Shown here in pieces: positions 1 to 10,654 of a stretch of DNA of 64,000 bases; the stretch's first letter is position 1, and each line of letters starts with the position of its first letter. The DNA is from Rahnella woolbedingensis. Its GTDB lineage: Bacteria > Pseudomonadota > Gammaproteobacteria > Enterobacterales > Enterobacteriaceae. The stretch lies in NCBI RefSeq assembly GCF_003602095.1, contig NZ_RAHH01000005.1, positions 1-64,000 of the forward strand, in the 5' to 3' direction. A model generated the notes under the pieces. It did no database searches. It saw only the letters and a program-made list of their open reading frames with translations, and was not told the origin of the DNA. Both the position numbers and the translations under genes were made by a program.

Positions 1-364
1 ATCGATTTTATATAAAATTTGGATCATTTAAATTTATAAATTAACAAAGCCGTTTTTTAAAACATGTCATTATCCCTAACTACATTTAACTTGATGAAAT
101 GACTCGCCTTATTCTAAATGGAGCATTGTGTTCAAAGCGTTATTCCCGCACCATGCTTTAGGTTATTAAATACATTTTCCTCATATTTTTTTTGCATTCA
201 TTCATTTGAATCGTTCATATCATCCATATGAATTTATGTGCACTAACGGACCAATATTTTTTTATTTTTAAGGCACCCAGATAAAAATCATTATTATCAG
301 CTATATAAATTCAAAAAATTATCATTTCGTCACTGTAATACCTGATAAGTAAGGAGAATGATTG

Positions 365-436
365 ATGTGCACTGAAGGCAGCAGAAGAAATTGTAAATAT
401 ATTTACAATCAGTTGAACAAAATGCTACGGAATTGA
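365..436 (+). CDS. possible 23-residue leader or small protein
   Basis: An ATG at 365 lies 8 bases after AAGGAG (351-356) and opens a 23-codon frame ending TGA at 434-436. The peptide is basic and contains two cysteines. The palindrome TTGTAAATATATTTACAA falls inside it. I do not recognise the peptide. The strong ribosome binding site is the only argument that it is translated; it may be a leader for something to the left or a chance frame. Confidence 0.22.
   Translation: MCTEGSRRNCKYIYNQLNKMLRN
391..408. promoter_or_regulatory. perfect 18-bp palindrome, candidate operator
   Basis: TTGTAAATATATTTACAA is an exact inverted repeat with no spacer, the form expected for a dimeric regulator site. 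No recognised regulator gene is adjacent inside the window, and the sequence does not match a consensus I can name with confidence. Confidence 0.35.
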
Positions 437-537
437 TATTTATTTAATGCGCTGTTTTCAAAAAAAACAACGCATTGGGGACGAGTTTGAAAAGATCAGA
501 CAGGAAGAGACATAAGCTGCTGTTCTTCCTGCGAGGC

Positions 538-1632
538 TCAGGCACTCTTGGCTAACGCAACGCCTTGTAACGCCTGATCACCGGCGTACAGACGACCGTT
601 AAGGCCGCCAACGTAGAAACGGTCGCCGCGCTGAGGCGCGTTATTACCTTGGGTATCAGAAAGCACCACGGCCAGCGGTTCATCGTGCCAGCCTTCGGCT
701 TGTACAATGAGCTGCCAGAAATGGCCACGCGGGCTGACTTCCAGTACTTTTACCGGCAACGGGCAGCGTGGTGTGCTGTGTGGCGTGATTTCCATTTCCC
801 ACGGACGCAGGAACAAATCCACCGCGCCCTGATGCAGTGGCGGGTTCTCCAGTGGCCAGTGATGCGCGCCGACATACAGCTGTGAGCCGCGAATTTCACC
901 GCCGATTTTATTCACTTCACCCATGAATTCGAGCACGAAACGGGTTGCCGGTTCACGCCAGATTTCTTCCGGCGCACCCACCTGTTCAATATTGCCCTGA
1001 CTCATGACGACCACGCGATCGGCGACCTCCATCGCTTCTTCCTGATCGTGGGTCACGAACACACTGGTGAATTTCAGTTCTTCATGCAACTGACGCAGCC
1101 AGCGGCGCAGCTCTTTACGCACCTGCGCATCCAGCGCACCGAAAGGCTCATCGAGCAGCAGAATCTGTGGTTCAACTGCCAGCGCACGGGCCAGCGCCAC
1201 ACGTTGTTTCTGACCGCCAGAAAGCTGTGCCGGATAACGATTTGCCAGATGGGCTAACTGCACCATATCCAGCAATTTGGTGACTTTCTGTTTAATCGCT
1301 TCGGCGTTCGGACGTTCGCGGCGCGGCAACACCGTCAGACCAAAAGCGATGTTGTCGAACACCGTCATATGACGGAACAGCGCGTAATGCTGGAATACAA
1401 AACCGACCTGACGATCGCGGGCATGCAGCCGCGTCACGTCTTTACCATGAAAACTCAGATGACCGGCACTCTGGTTTTCCAGCCCGGCGATAATGCGCAG
1501 CAGTGTGGTTTTACCCGAACCGGAAGGCCCGAGCAGCGCCACCATCTCTCCGGAAGCAATATCGAGCGAGATATCATTGAGCACTTTCGTGCGACCAAAA
1601 TATTTGTTGATACCGTTAATTTCAATGCTCAT
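538..1632 (-). CDS. cysA: sulfate/thiosulfate ABC transporter ATP-binding subunit CysA
   Basis: ATPase that powers sulfate and thiosulfate import with the CysT/CysW membrane pair and the periplasmic protein CysP. The 364-residue protein shows Walker A (GPSGSGKTT, about 35-43), the ABC signature LSGGQKQR (near 140), Walker [13 protein letters not shown], the H-loop VTHD, and a C-terminal TOBE-like extension. The start at 1632 was chosen over an in-frame one at 1650 because GGGAGGAAAGTC directly precedes it. The gene overlaps the end of cysW by 11 bases, as expected for a translationally coupled operon. It is the last gene of cysPTWA here; cysM, which follows in E. coli, is missing. Confidence 0.96.
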   Translation of the reverse strand: MSIEINGINKYFGRTKVLNDISLDIASGEMVALLGPSGSGKTTLLRIIAGLENQSAGHLSFHGKDVTRLHARDRQVGFVFQHYALFRHMTVFDNIAFGLTVLPRRERPNAEAIKQKVTKLLDMVQLAHLANRYPAQLSGGQKQRVALARALAVEPQILLLDEPFGALDAQVRKELRRWLRQLHEELKFTSVFVTHDQEEAMEVADRVVVMSQGNIEQVGAPEEIWREPATRFVLEFMGEVNKIGGEIRGSQLYVGAHHWPLENPPLHQGAVDLFLRPWEMEITPHSTPRCPLPVKVLEVSPRGHFWQLIVQAEGWHDEPLAVVLSDTQGNNAPQRGDRFYVGGLNGRLYAGDQALQGVALAKSA

Positions 1633-2497
1633 GACTTTCCTCCCGCTCAAGACGGTCGTTGTGGCGTTTCAGACGCCATTGCAGGCCGCTTTTCAGAAAC
1701 AGTGTGACAATCGCCATCAGGGTCAGCAGCGCGGCGGCAGTAAACGCGCCAGCGGTGTTGTAGTCCTGATGCAGTAATTCAACTTGTAATGGCAGCGTGT
1801 AAGTTTCGCCGCGGATAGAACCGGAAACGACGGATACTGCGCCGAATTCGCCAATCGCACGGGCGTTGGTCAGCACCACGCCATACAGCAACGCCCAGCG
1901 GATGTTCGGTAACGTCACGCGGCGGAACATCTGCCAGCCGGATGCACCGAGTAATACCGCGGCTTCATCTTCGTGACTGCCCTGGCTTAACATCACCGGC
2001 ACCAGCTCACGGATAACAAACGGACAGGTGACAAATACTGTCACTATCACCATGCCCGGCCAGGCGAACATAAACTGAATATTATGCGCATCCAGCCAGC
2101 CGCCAATCGGGCCGTTGGTGCCGTAAAACAACAGATACAGCAGGCCTGCCACCACCGGTGACACGGCGAACGGAATATCAATCAGCGTCAGCAACACCTG
2201 GCGGCCAGGGAAATTAAAGCGCGCCACCAGCCAGGCCAACAGCGTGCCGAAAATCAGGTTTACCGGCACAGTAATCAGCGCCATCAGCACCGTCAGCCAG
2301 ATGGAGTGCAACATGTCGGGATCCGACAAATTCTTCCACACCGCCACAATACCGTCGGAAAAGGCCAGCACAAAAATACTGATCATCGGGATAACCAGCA
2401 GCAGCACACAAATCAGTACACCCGTGCCGATAAGCGACCATTTCACCCAGTCAATAAGCTGGCGTTTTTCGCCTGCAAAAGCCGGAATATCAGACAT
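1622..2497 (-). CDS. cysW: sulfate/thiosulfate ABC transporter permease CysW
   Basis: Inner-membrane permease of 291 residues, partner of CysT. The sequence has a charged cytoplasmic N-terminus, about six hydrophobic segments and the ABC-permease coupling loop in which [17 protein letters not shown] contacts the ATPase. Its ATG overlaps the cysT stop by one base (TAATG), with GGGAGG upstream. It overlaps cysA at its 3' end. Length and order match enterobacterial cysW. Confidence 0.95.
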   Translation of the reverse strand: MSDIPAFAGEKRQLIDWVKWSLIGTGVLICVLLLVIPMISIFVLAFSDGIVAVWKNLSDPDMLHSIWLTVLMALITVPVNLIFGTLLAWLVARFNFPGRQVLLTLIDIPFAVSPVVAGLLYLLFYGTNGPIGGWLDAHNIQFMFAWPGMVIVTVFVTCPFVIRELVPVMLSQGSHEDEAAVLLGASGWQMFRRVTLPNIRWALLYGVVLTNARAIGEFGAVSVVSGSIRGETYTLPLQVELLHQDYNTAGAFTAAALLTLMAIVTLFLKSGLQWRLKRHNDRLEREESHEH

Positions 2498-3327
2498 TAC
2501 TGGCCTCCCAGACGACGGCCATAACGGCTTTGTAAGGTGTTAATCGCGAACAGCAGCAGCAGCGAGGCGGCGAGAATAACCGATGCAATGGCGCTGGCCG
2601 CCGGATAGTCAAACTCCTGCAAGCGGATGAAAATCATCAGTGAGGTGACTTCGGTTTTCCAGGCAATGTTACCGGCGATGAAAATCACCGCACCGAATTC
2701 CCCCAGGCTGCGGGTGAAGGACAACGCCGTTCCCGCCAGCAGTGAAGGCATCACTTCCGGCAACACCACGCGGCGAAAACTCTGCCAGCGCGAAGCCCCC
2801 AGTGTTTCTGCCGCTTCCTCGTATTCCGGACCTAATTCTTCCAGCACCGGCTGCACAGTACGCACCACAAACGGGATACTGGTGAAGGCCATTGCCACTG
2901 CAATACCCAGCCAGGTGTAGGCGACTTTAATATCAAAATGCGCCAGCCACTGACCGTAAAAACCGGTGGTCGAAAACAGACCGGCCAGCGTCAGACCCGC
3001 GACCGCCGTCGGTAAAGCAAACGGCAAATCCATCAGCCCGTCGATCAGGCTTTTCCCCGGAAATTCATAACGGGTCAGGATCCACGCCATCAACATGCCG
3101 AAGAAGCAGTTGAAAAGACTCGCCACGCCCGCCGCCAGCAGCGTGACTTTGTACGCCGCGACAACCTGACCGTTGGTGATCACGTCCCAGTATTGCGCCA
3201 GCGTCATTTGCGACAACTGCATCACCAGCGCACTCAGCGGCAGAAGCAGCACGAGGCACACGAACAGCAAACTGCTGCCGAGGCTCAGGGTGAATCCGGG
3301 TAATACGCGTTTGCTCGACAACAACAT
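2497..3327 (-). CDS. cysT: sulfate/thiosulfate ABC transporter permease CysT (CysU)
   Basis: Inner-membrane permease of 276 residues and companion of CysW. The EAA coupling motif reads EEAAETLGASRWQSFRRV near residue 175. The start overlaps the cysP stop codon by one base, so translation is likely coupled. Multiple hydrophobic helices span the whole length, as in the family. Confidence 0.95.
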   Translation of the reverse strand: MLLSSKRVLPGFTLSLGSSLLFVCLVLLLPLSALVMQLSQMTLAQYWDVITNGQVVAAYKVTLLAAGVASLFNCFFGMLMAWILTRYEFPGKSLIDGLMDLPFALPTAVAGLTLAGLFSTTGFYGQWLAHFDIKVAYTWLGIAVAMAFTSIPFVVRTVQPVLEELGPEYEEAAETLGASRWQSFRRVVLPEVMPSLLAGTALSFTRSLGEFGAVIFIAGNIAWKTEVTSLMIFIRLQEFDYPAASAIASVILAASLLLLFAINTLQSRYGRRLGGQ

Positions 3328-4349
3328 TACTTGTGACCTTGCTCTAACAGTTTGTCCAGCTCACCGCCGGTACTGAAATGGGTTTCCATCACTTGTGGCC
3401 AGCCGCCAAACTGCTCTTCAACTTTGAACAATTTAGTCTCAGGGAACTGCCCCTTCGCCGCCGCCATCGCCGTTTTGTCATACACGCGGTAGTTAAAACT
3501 GGAGATGATTTTCTGCGCCTGCGGGCTCCACAAATAATTCAGGTAATCTTTTGCGGCTTTCTCAGTGCCATTTTTCTCGACGTTTTTGTCCACCCAGGCC
3601 ACCGGGAACTCAGCCAGAATGTCCACCTTCGGCACAATCACTTCGTATTGATCGTCACCGTACTGTTTGCGGATGTTGTTTACTTCAGATTCGAAGCTAA
3701 TCAGCACATCACCCAGTCCGCGTTCCACAAACGTGGTCGTCGCGCCACGGCCGCCTGTATCAAACACCTGGACGTTCTTCAGAAAGCTCGCCATTTTTTC
3801 ACGGGTCTGCGTCTGGTTTTTATTGTCTTCCAGATTGAACGCGCCCCAGGCACCGAGATAGGTATAACGGCCATTGCCGGAGGTTTTCGGATTCGGGAAC
3901 ACCAGGCTCACGCCCGGACGCGCTAAATCGTCCCAGCTGTGAATATTCTTTGGATTGCCCTTGCGCACCAGAAACGCCATGGTGGAATAAAACGGCGAAC
4001 TGTTGTTAGGCAGACGACTTTGCCAGTTGGCCGGGATCAGATTGCCGCGGTCATGCAAAATCTGCACATCGGTCACCTGATTATAAGTGACCACATCGGC
4101 TTTCAGACCCTGCAAAATCGCCAGCGCCTGCTTGGAAGATCCGGCATGCGACTGTTTGATATCGAGTTTGTCGCCGTTGTTTTGATCAGCCCATTGTTTC
4201 TGGAATGGCGGATTCAGTGCAGCAAAAAGTTCACGGGACACATCATAAGAGCTGTTAAGCAGTTCAGTCGCCGAAGCCGCTCCGCTGGCCAGCAACAATG
4301 CCGCCACGGAACCTTTCAGCACGCTGCCAGTAAATCCGAGTGTTTTCAT
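3327..4349 (-). CDS. cysP: thiosulfate/sulfate-binding periplasmic protein CysP
   Basis: Substrate-binding component of the sulfate/thiosulfate importer. The 340-residue protein starts with a Sec signal peptide (hydrophobic core [13 protein letters not shown], probable cleavage after SGAASA near residue 27). The mature part begins [14 protein letters not shown], typical of the sulfate-binding family, followed by motifs such as [10 protein letters not shown] and [13 protein letters not shown] that are usual for this protein. It is the first gene of the operon, preceded by a 200-base promoter region. Confidence 0.96.
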   Translation of the reverse strand: MKTLGFTGSVLKGSVAALLLASGAASATELLNSSYDVSRELFAALNPPFQKQWADQNNGDKLDIKQSHAGSSKQALAILQGLKADVVTYNQVTDVQILHDRGNLIPANWQSRLPNNSSPFYSTMAFLVRKGNPKNIHSWDDLARPGVSLVFPNPKTSGNGRYTYLGAWGAFNLEDNKNQTQTREKMASFLKNVQVFDTGGRGATTTFVERGLGDVLISFESEVNNIRKQYGDDQYEVIVPKVDILAEFPVAWVDKNVEKNGTEKAAKDYLNYLWSPQAQKIISSFNYRVYDKTAMAAAKGQFPETKLFKVEEQFGGWPQVMETHFSTGGELDKLLEQGHK

Positions 4350-4560
4350 GCTTAGCCTTAGGTGAGTGAACCGATATGCGACGCTGATAAATGCCGCTCA
4401 ATATTACACAGTGTATTTATAACTGAGGCTAAGGCTGTAACGGTTTTATATACCATTTGGTGATTTTCAAGCATGAAAAGCTATAAGGCATTAACAACTG
4501 AAGGGGGAATGGCGGAAGGGAGAGATGCAGCGCGTCCGCGAAGGAACGCGCTTAGGAAAT
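4350..4560 (-). promoter_or_regulatory. cysP promoter region, probably CysB-activated
   Basis: The region between cysP and yfeX is AT-rich. On the minus strand it contains a TATAAA element (near 4415) without a good -35 hexamer at the right distance, which suits an activator-dependent promoter. CysB control is known for this operon in E. coli and Salmonella. I infer it here from context and did not identify a defined CysB half-site. Confidence 0.45.
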
Positions 4561-5460
4561 TTAGAGGGCTAAAAGGCGGGTCAGCGAGGGGGCGAAATAA
4601 TAGCTGCCGGTCACCGGACGGGTGAAGCGCAGCATGGCGTCACGTTTGCCATCGAGATCGCCAAACATGCTCAGCAGTTGTTTCTCAATGTTCCACAAAC
4701 GGGCGCAATAGCTGATGAAATACAAACCGTGCTCGCCGCTGGCTGTGCCATAAGGCAGGCTTTGGCGCAAAATTTTCAGGCCCTTGCCGTCTTCTTTCAG
4801 ATCCACGCGACTGACGTGAGACGTGTCCGGACGGGTTTCTGGATCCAGCTCTTCATCGGTATCTTTAGTGCGTCCGATGACTTCTTCCTGCTGTTGCACG
4901 GAGAAACGGTCCCATTGCACCAGATTATGTTTCCAGCGCTGAACCATCACGTAACTGCCGCCGGCATCGACACTGCCTTCAGGAATAATCGCCACCTGAG
5001 CACGTGCTTCTGCTTTCGGGTTTTCAGTACCGTCGACAAAACCGCTCAGATCACGTTCTTCGACTGCGCGGAAACCATGCGTTTCTTCTTCAACCACAAT
5101 CGAACTGCCGAACGCTTTCAGAGCCGCCTGTGCCAGCGCAAAATTCACGTCATGGCGCAGGGACTGAATATGCAGCAACATATCGCGCTGCGTCGCAGGT
5201 GCCAGACCTTTGCCCAGCGGTTCGAAAGATTTCAGTTCATCCGCGCCCTGATTGCCGGATAAATCACGCCACACATCGTTGCCAAAGGCCACGACCGCAC
5301 CAAGATGTTCGGTGGGAAATTTTTTCTGCATGTCTTCCAGTACGGCCACAAATGCACGGCAGCCCTGCCGGAGCGCATCCAGGTCACCCTGAGCTTTCGC
5401 TTCAATGTAAATCGCGAAACGGCAATGTTCGGGCAAAATGCCGCTCTGAACCTGAGTCAT
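4561..5460 (-). CDS. yfeX: Dyp-type haem peroxidase YfeX
   Basis: Cytoplasmic dye-decolourising peroxidase of 299 residues, the usual YfeX length. The hallmark GxxDG motif is seen as GFVDGTENP (about residues 140-150). The proximal haem histidine is likely in DTSHVSR (about 215), followed by the distal arginine region ILRQSLPYG. The E. coli protein oxidises porphyrinogens and dyes; a role in iron release from haem has been claimed and disputed. It sits between cysP and yfeY, as in E. coli. Confidence 0.93.
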   Translation of the reverse strand: MTQVQSGILPEHCRFAIYIEAKAQGDLDALRQGCRAFVAVLEDMQKKFPTEHLGAVVAFGNDVWRDLSGNQGADELKSFEPLGKGLAPATQRDMLLHIQSLRHDVNFALAQAALKAFGSSIVVEEETHGFRAVEERDLSGFVDGTENPKAEARAQVAIIPEGSVDAGGSYVMVQRWKHNLVQWDRFSVQQQEEVIGRTKDTDEELDPETRPDTSHVSRVDLKEDGKGLKILRQSLPYGTASGEHGLYFISYCARLWNIEKQLLSMFGDLDGKRDAMLRFTRPVTGSYYFAPSLTRLLAL

Positions 5461-5509
5461 CTTCTCATCCTCGTTAATTTGACCGGCGCCATCATACCGG
5501 ATGTCAATA

Positions 5510-5540
5510 AAAATGCCTTGCGCGAAGGCAAGGCATTGAG
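5510..5540 (-). terminator. intrinsic terminator after yfeY
   Basis: On the minus strand a stem of AATGCCTTG and CAAGGCATT (5512-5520 with 5529-5537) is followed by TTTTTATT. It lies downstream of the yfeY stop and upstream of yfeX. Confidence 0.6.
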
Positions 5541-5565
5541 GATTTTGTAAGCGGCGAAACGGCGT

Positions 5566-6195
5566 TTATTGAGCAGCTGAAGCCTGAACCGGATTAGCCC
5601 GCCAGATGATTTTACTGACCTTCCAGTCTTTCAGTGCATCGTCAGAAGGCATCAGCGATTCCGGGCCATGCCAGATCCCGCTGAAGACATACGTCACGTG
5701 AGCACTTTGCGGCGCTTTACATTCAACGTTCTGCGCATCATCACCCTCGCCTTTCACGCACACGTCAAAAGCTTTGCTGTAAAGACTGCTGAATGGCGTG
5801 CCGATTTTGACGCCCCATTCGCTTTCTACTTTAGGATCCACCACGTCAACGCGCTGGACGTTGCCCTTCGGCTCACCGCTGATGGACATTTTCACGTCTT
5901 TGCCATCCATCGCCTGGAAGAAGCTCAGCATTTTGCCGTCGCTCATCGACATGCCGCTGCGCAGCGTATAATCGCCGTCCAGTGCATCTTTAATGGCGTC
6001 TTCAGTCAGCGGCGTACTGGCCGTGATGCCGCCGACGCCTTTATCACTGACCGTGACACTGCTGCCAAACCAGTTAAGCGGATTCATGCTCGACCAGGAC
6101 ACGCTCGGCCACGACATGTGTGACATCGACGAACAGCCGGTCAGGATCAGTGGCAGCACCAGCAACAGAGGGCGAACCCGCAAGCGAACAGTCAT
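5566..6195 (-). CDS. yfeY: RpoE-regulated lipoprotein YfeY
   Basis: Predicted outer-membrane lipoprotein of 209 residues. The signal peptide RPLLLVLPLILTGCSS has a clear lipobox LTGC (cysteine near 21). The start at 6195 was chosen over an upstream in-frame ATG because AAGGAG lies 6 bases before it and the lipoprotein signal begins there. It matches E. coli YfeY, which belongs to the sigma-E envelope stress regulon; the molecular function is not established. Neighbours yfeX and yfeZ are the same as in E. coli. Confidence 0.88.
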   Translation of the reverse strand: MTVRLRVRPLLLVLPLILTGCSSMSHMSWPSVSWSSMNPLNWFGSSVTVSDKGVGGITASTPLTEDAIKDALDGDYTLRSGMSMSDGKMLSFFQAMDGKDVKMSISGEPKGNVQRVDVVDPKVESEWGVKIGTPFSSLYSKAFDVCVKGEGDDAQNVECKAPQSAHVTYVFSGIWHGPESLMPSDDALKDWKVSKIIWRANPVQASAAQ

Positions 6196-6339
6196 TCCGT
6201 ACTCCTTTTCTGCCCGTTCCCGTTGGCCGGCGCGGCCTGGCGGACAAACCGACAGTGAATTAATCATCAAAACATTATTGTTTAGCGCCAGTTCGAGTGC
6301 TTCTCCGGCAAAAAAGTTCAGCCCCCGGGGGAATAAGCT

Positions 6340-6783
6340 TCAGGCCAGACGGTGTGAGGCATCAAAACAGGCGCGCAGCCGGCGGCTTAGCAACCAGTAG
6401 GCCAGCGCGACAGCATCCAGTAAGGCCAGCACGATATCCACCCCGGAAATCATCTCAGTACTTTGCCATAGTCCCAATCCCTGCAAAGCAAAAGTGATAA
6501 ACATCCCGGCAAGTAGCAACCAGTACCCGGCCTGCCAGATGCGCGGCCAGACATGACGACGACCACTGAGCAGAAACACCAGCGCGGGCGGCAGCCCCAG
6601 CAACATCCCGGACCAGAAACTTTGCTGATCGGGATAAAACAACGTCAGCAAATCACTCCCCTGCTGGCGGGAGGCACCCGCCATCACAAACAACAGCCAG
6701 GTTCGTGCCTGCAAAATTAAAATCGTCCAGAACCACAGCGGCAACCGCAACATGCCGTGGTCGTTATAGTCATCCGGGTTCAT
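6340..6783 (-). CDS. yfeZ: DUF2919 inner-membrane protein YfeZ
   Basis: Membrane protein with about four hydrophobic helices and the family landmarks LILQARTW, GASRQQG and FYPDQQSFW. Length from the chosen start is 147 residues, near the E. coli protein. The frame stays open to 6864, with a TTG there and an ATG at 6837, so the start is uncertain. I chose 6783 because the conserved family region begins at DDYNDHG. Function unknown. Confidence 0.8.
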   Translation of the reverse strand: MNPDDYNDHGMLRLPLWFWTILILQARTWLLFVMAGASRQQGSDLLTLFYPDQQSFWSGMLLGLPPALVFLLSGRRHVWPRIWQAGYWLLLAGMFITFALQGLGLWQSTEMISGVDIVLALLDAVALAYWLLSRRLRACFDASHRLA

Positions 6784-7010
6784 AAAAAGAACAACGTTCC
6801 TGCAAATAAGGTGAAATGTAACAAGCCCCAAGGACATACCCAAAATAATTCGAATTGCAGCCAACGCATCTGCAATTTGAAGTATGCCGGGTATGCGCTT
6901 AAGAAACTGTTAAGAACAGTCTGGTTTAATGGTCTCCAGCACGGCAAGACATCCTGAACGATGTCATAGTTGCCGGTACCCTGGAAACGTAAAATTAAGG
7001 ACAACCTATT

Positions 7011-7412
7011 ATGATGAAGAAGATCACTCTGGCAACCCTCATTGCACTTTGTTCAGCGACAGCATTTGCCCAGCAGACTGGCGGCTTTAATGGCCCGTCA
7101 GCGCAGGAAACGCAAACCCAGCCCGCAGCACAGGGCGGTTTCACCGGAACCACCGCGCTGAGCACGGTGAAAGACGCGCAAACCATGAAAGACGATCAAT
7201 GGATCATGTTGGAAGGTTATCTGGATCAACGTATCGACCACGATAAATACATTTTCCGCGATAACACCGGCACCCTGAACGTGGAAATTGACGGTAAACG
7301 CTGGCAGGGACAGAACGTCTCACCAAAAGACAAAATCCGCATTGAAGGTAAAGTCGATAAAGACTGGAACTCTGTGGAAGTGGACGTGAAGAGCGTCAAA
7401 ATCATCAAGTAA
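7011..7412 (+). CDS. YgiW/YdeI-family periplasmic OB-fold stress protein
   Basis: Small secreted protein of 133 residues with a Sec signal peptide (KKITLATLIALCSATAFAQQ) and a bacterial OB-fold (BOF) domain from about residue 45 to the end, with DDQWIMLEGYLDQRI, YIFRDNTGTLNVEID and KIRIEGKVD as its beta-strand blocks. Family members such as YgiW and YdeI are linked to resistance against cationic peptides and oxidants. Two adjacent ATGs (7011, 7014) could serve as start. It is inserted between yfeZ and ypeA, where E. coli has no such gene, so the paralogue name is left open. Confidence 0.85.
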   Translation: MMKKITLATLIALCSATAFAQQTGGFNGPSAQETQTQPAAQGGFTGTTALSTVKDAQTMKDDQWIMLEGYLDQRIDHDKYIFRDNTGTLNVEIDGKRWQGQNVSPKDKIRIEGKVDKDWNSVEVDVKSVKIIK

Positions 7413-7420
7413 CCGATGAT

Positions 7421-7460
7421 AAAAAAGCCCCGCCGGTGATAAACCAGACGGGGCTTTTTT
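7421..7460. terminator. bidirectional intrinsic terminator
   Basis: AAAAAAGCCCCG and CGGGGCTTTTTT form a strong stem with A and T runs on either side, placed between the convergent OB-fold gene and ypeA. Confidence 0.8.
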
Positions 7461-7478
7461 GTTCGTTAAAGCGAGGGA

Positions 7479-7904
7479 TCAGTACTCCTGATCTTCGATC
7501 AGACGCTTACCCAGCAACAGGGTATCCGATATTTCATAGCCCAGCTTTTCGTACATGCTGACAACCGCGTCGTTTTCCGCACGCACCATTAAATTCATTT
7601 TCGGACAGCCGCGGGCAATCAGTTTTTTCTCCAGACGGTTCACCAGCGCGTTTGCGATGCCGCGTCCGCGATAATCCGGATGTACCCCGAGATAATTAGC
7701 CGAGCCGCGATGACCGTCGTAGCCGCCCATCAGGGTGCCCACAACTTCGCCACCCACTTCGGCCACCAGAAAAAACTCAGGGCTGTGATTAGTTTTACGT
7801 TCAATATCCAGCTCAGGATCGTTCCACGGACGCAGCAGATCGCAGCGCTCCCATAAGGTCAGTACTTCTTCGAAATCTTCTTGACGGTATACGCGAATTT
7901 CCAT
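7479..7904 (-). CDS. ypeA: GNAT acetyltransferase YpeA
   Basis: Predicted N-acetyltransferase of 141 residues, equal in length to E. coli YpeA. The acetyl-CoA loop is seen as [18 protein letters not shown] (about 85-102), and the C-terminal strand has [19 protein letters not shown]. The upstream ATG at 7907 is also possible. It lies between yfeZ and amiA as in E. coli. Substrate unknown. Confidence 0.9.
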   Translation of the reverse strand: MEIRVYRQEDFEEVLTLWERCDLLRPWNDPELDIERKTNHSPEFFLVAEVGGEVVGTLMGGYDGHRGSANYLGVHPDYRGRGIANALVNRLEKKLIARGCPKMNLMVRAENDAVVSMYEKLGYEISDTLLLGKRLIEDQEY

Positions 7905-8180
7905 CACTGTTCGCCGCTGTTAATAGGGGTTTAATTAATTATCGCGTGATCTGTTTGATACGCAACATCAAAATCGCAGATTGTCTGCTTTATGAATGAA
8001 TTTAAACCGCAAATCCAGTGCCGGAAGAAGAGACTCCCGCCTTTTTAACGGATATTTATTCGTCTCTAACTTCATCCGCGACACAATATTCATAAAAAGT
8101 AATAGTTCTCAGATCGAAACTATAAAAAAGATACTCTATAACATAGAGCATTCTGCCTTTTTTCTGACGGTAACGGACTG
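7905..8180. other. intergenic region between ypeA and amiA
   Basis: 276 bases separating the divergent ypeA and amiA genes. It must hold both promoters. I see no long frame and no clear repeat. Confidence 0.5.
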
Positions 8181-9065
8181 ATGTTAAACCCCCTGAACAA
8201 ATTTCTGCATTTCCAGCCGCTTCCTGCTGCTGCCACTCGCCGCCAGTTACTGCTTTCCGGACTCGGTTTAGCAATCGCCGCCTTTGGTTCGCGCTCTGCC
8301 AGTGCGGCCCAGCAGGAACACATCACGAAATCGGCCCCGGCCCCAAAACCACCGGGCGCGAAGAAACTGGTGATGATCGACCCCGGCCACGGCGGCATTG
8401 ATTCCGGCGCTGTCGGTCATGAGGGTTCGGAAGAAAAACACGTGGTGCTGGAAATCGCCAACTACGTGCGGGAGTTTTTAGGTGAGCAAAGCCATATTGA
8501 AGTCAAACTGACCCGCGATTCCGACCATTTTATTCCGCTCTATCAGCGAGTTGAACTGGCACACCAGCATCAGGCTGACCTGTTCGTCTCCATTCACGCT
8601 GATGGTTACACCAGCCCGACCGCCTCCGGCGCTTCGGTTTTTGCACTCTCCAACCGCGGTGCCAGCAGCGCGATGGCGCGTTATATGTCGAAAAAAGAAA
8701 ACGATGCCGATCTGGTCGCAGGGGCGAAATACGCCAAAGAAGACAACAATTACCTGCAACAGGTACTGTTTGATCTGGTGCAGACCGACACCATAAAAAA
8801 CAGCCTGACGCTGGGACATCACGTGCTCGACAGGATCCGCCCTATTCACCATCTGCACAGCCAGCAAACTGAACAGGCAGCATTTGCCGTTCTGAAATCA
8901 CCGTCAATCCCGTCGATTCTGGTGGAAACCTCATTTATCACTAATCATCAGGAAGAACAGCTGCTCAGCACCACGGCGTTCCGTCGTGAAATTGCGCAGG
9001 CAATCTCGCAGGGAATTGTGAACTTTTTCAGTTATTTCGACGCCAATGAGCGCAAGCCCCGATAA
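8181..9065 (+). CDS. amiA: N-acetylmuramoyl-L-alanine amidase AmiA (Tat-exported)
   Basis: Periplasmic zinc amidase that cleaves septal peptidoglycan during daughter-cell separation. The 294-residue protein has a twin-arginine signal (ATRRQLLLSGLGLAIAAFG, residues about 18-36) and an Amidase_3 domain. Zinc and catalytic residues are visible in MIDPGHGGIDSG, VSIHADGY and LVETSFITN. AmiA is activated by EnvC in E. coli. The next gene is hemF, as in E. coli. Confidence 0.95.
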   Translation: MLNPLNKFLHFQPLPAAATRRQLLLSGLGLAIAAFGSRSASAAQQEHITKSAPAPKPPGAKKLVMIDPGHGGIDSGAVGHEGSEEKHVVLEIANYVREFLGEQSHIEVKLTRDSDHFIPLYQRVELAHQHQADLFVSIHADGYTSPTASGASVFALSNRGASSAMARYMSKKENDADLVAGAKYAKEDNNYLQQVLFDLVQTDTIKNSLTLGHHVLDRIRPIHHLHSQQTEQAAFAVLKSPSIPSILVETSFITNHQEEQLLSTTAFRREIAQAISQGIVNFFSYFDANERKPR

Positions 9066-9196
9066 CCTCTTCCCGGCACCAAAAGCAGCCGCCTTTGGTG
9101 ACCCGCAGGATTTTGGGTATATAATAACGTCCATTTTTCTATCGTTCAGCGCCCGCAAGGCGCTGAATGTCTTTTCAGTCAACGTCTGCGAGTTAG

Positions 9197-10149
<953 letters not shown>

Positions 10150-10150
<1 letters not shown>

Positions 10151-10599
10151 TGCAAATCTGGGTTGATGCCGACGCCTGTCCGAATGTGATCAAGGAAGTG
10201 CTGTTCCGCGCCGCTGAGCGCACCGGCATGATGGTGACACTGGTGGCTAACCAAATCATCCGCACACCGCCGTCGAAATTCCTGCGTACTTTGCGCGTGG
10301 AAGCGGGTTTTGACGTCGCGGATAACGAAATCGTAAAACGCACCGAGCCAGGCGATCTGGTGATCACCGCTGATATTCCTCTCGCGGCGGAAGTGATTGA
10401 AAAAGGCGGTGTAGCGCTCAACCCTCGCGGCGAGCGTTACACTACTGAAACCATCAAAGAGCGCCTGAATATGCGTGATTTTATGGACACCATGCGCGCC
10501 AGCGGCGTGCAGACCGGCGGACCGCCTGTGCTTAATCAGCGTGACCGCCAGCAATTTGCCAACGAACTGGATAAATGGTTACAGCAGACTAAACGCTAA
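10150..10599 (+). CDS. UPF0178 family protein, YaiI-like
   Basis: Conserved cytoplasmic protein of 149 residues. The N-terminal [16 protein letters not shown] and the segment [21 protein letters not shown] are diagnostic of the YaiI/YqxD family; the aspartates suggest a PIN-like metal-dependent nuclease fold, but no activity is established. Translation is probably coupled to hemF through the one-base overlap. In E. coli yaiI lies elsewhere, so this linkage is a local arrangement. Confidence 0.9.
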
Positions 10600-10654
10600 A
10601 TCCAGTCAGACGGCCAAAACCGAAGTACCACTACATTAATTAAAGGAATAAGAA

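Larger units (their letters stand above)
1..537. other. AT-rich intergenic region at left edge
   Basis: No long reading frame is visible in this very AT-rich stretch downstream of cysA. It contains a perfect 18-bp palindrome at 391-408, a very short frame with a good ribosome binding site (365-436), and an inverted repeat at 446-476 (AATGCG and CGCATT arms around T/A runs) that could terminate cysA transcription on the minus strand. In E. coli cysA is followed by cysM; no cysM is seen here. Confidence 0.6.
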
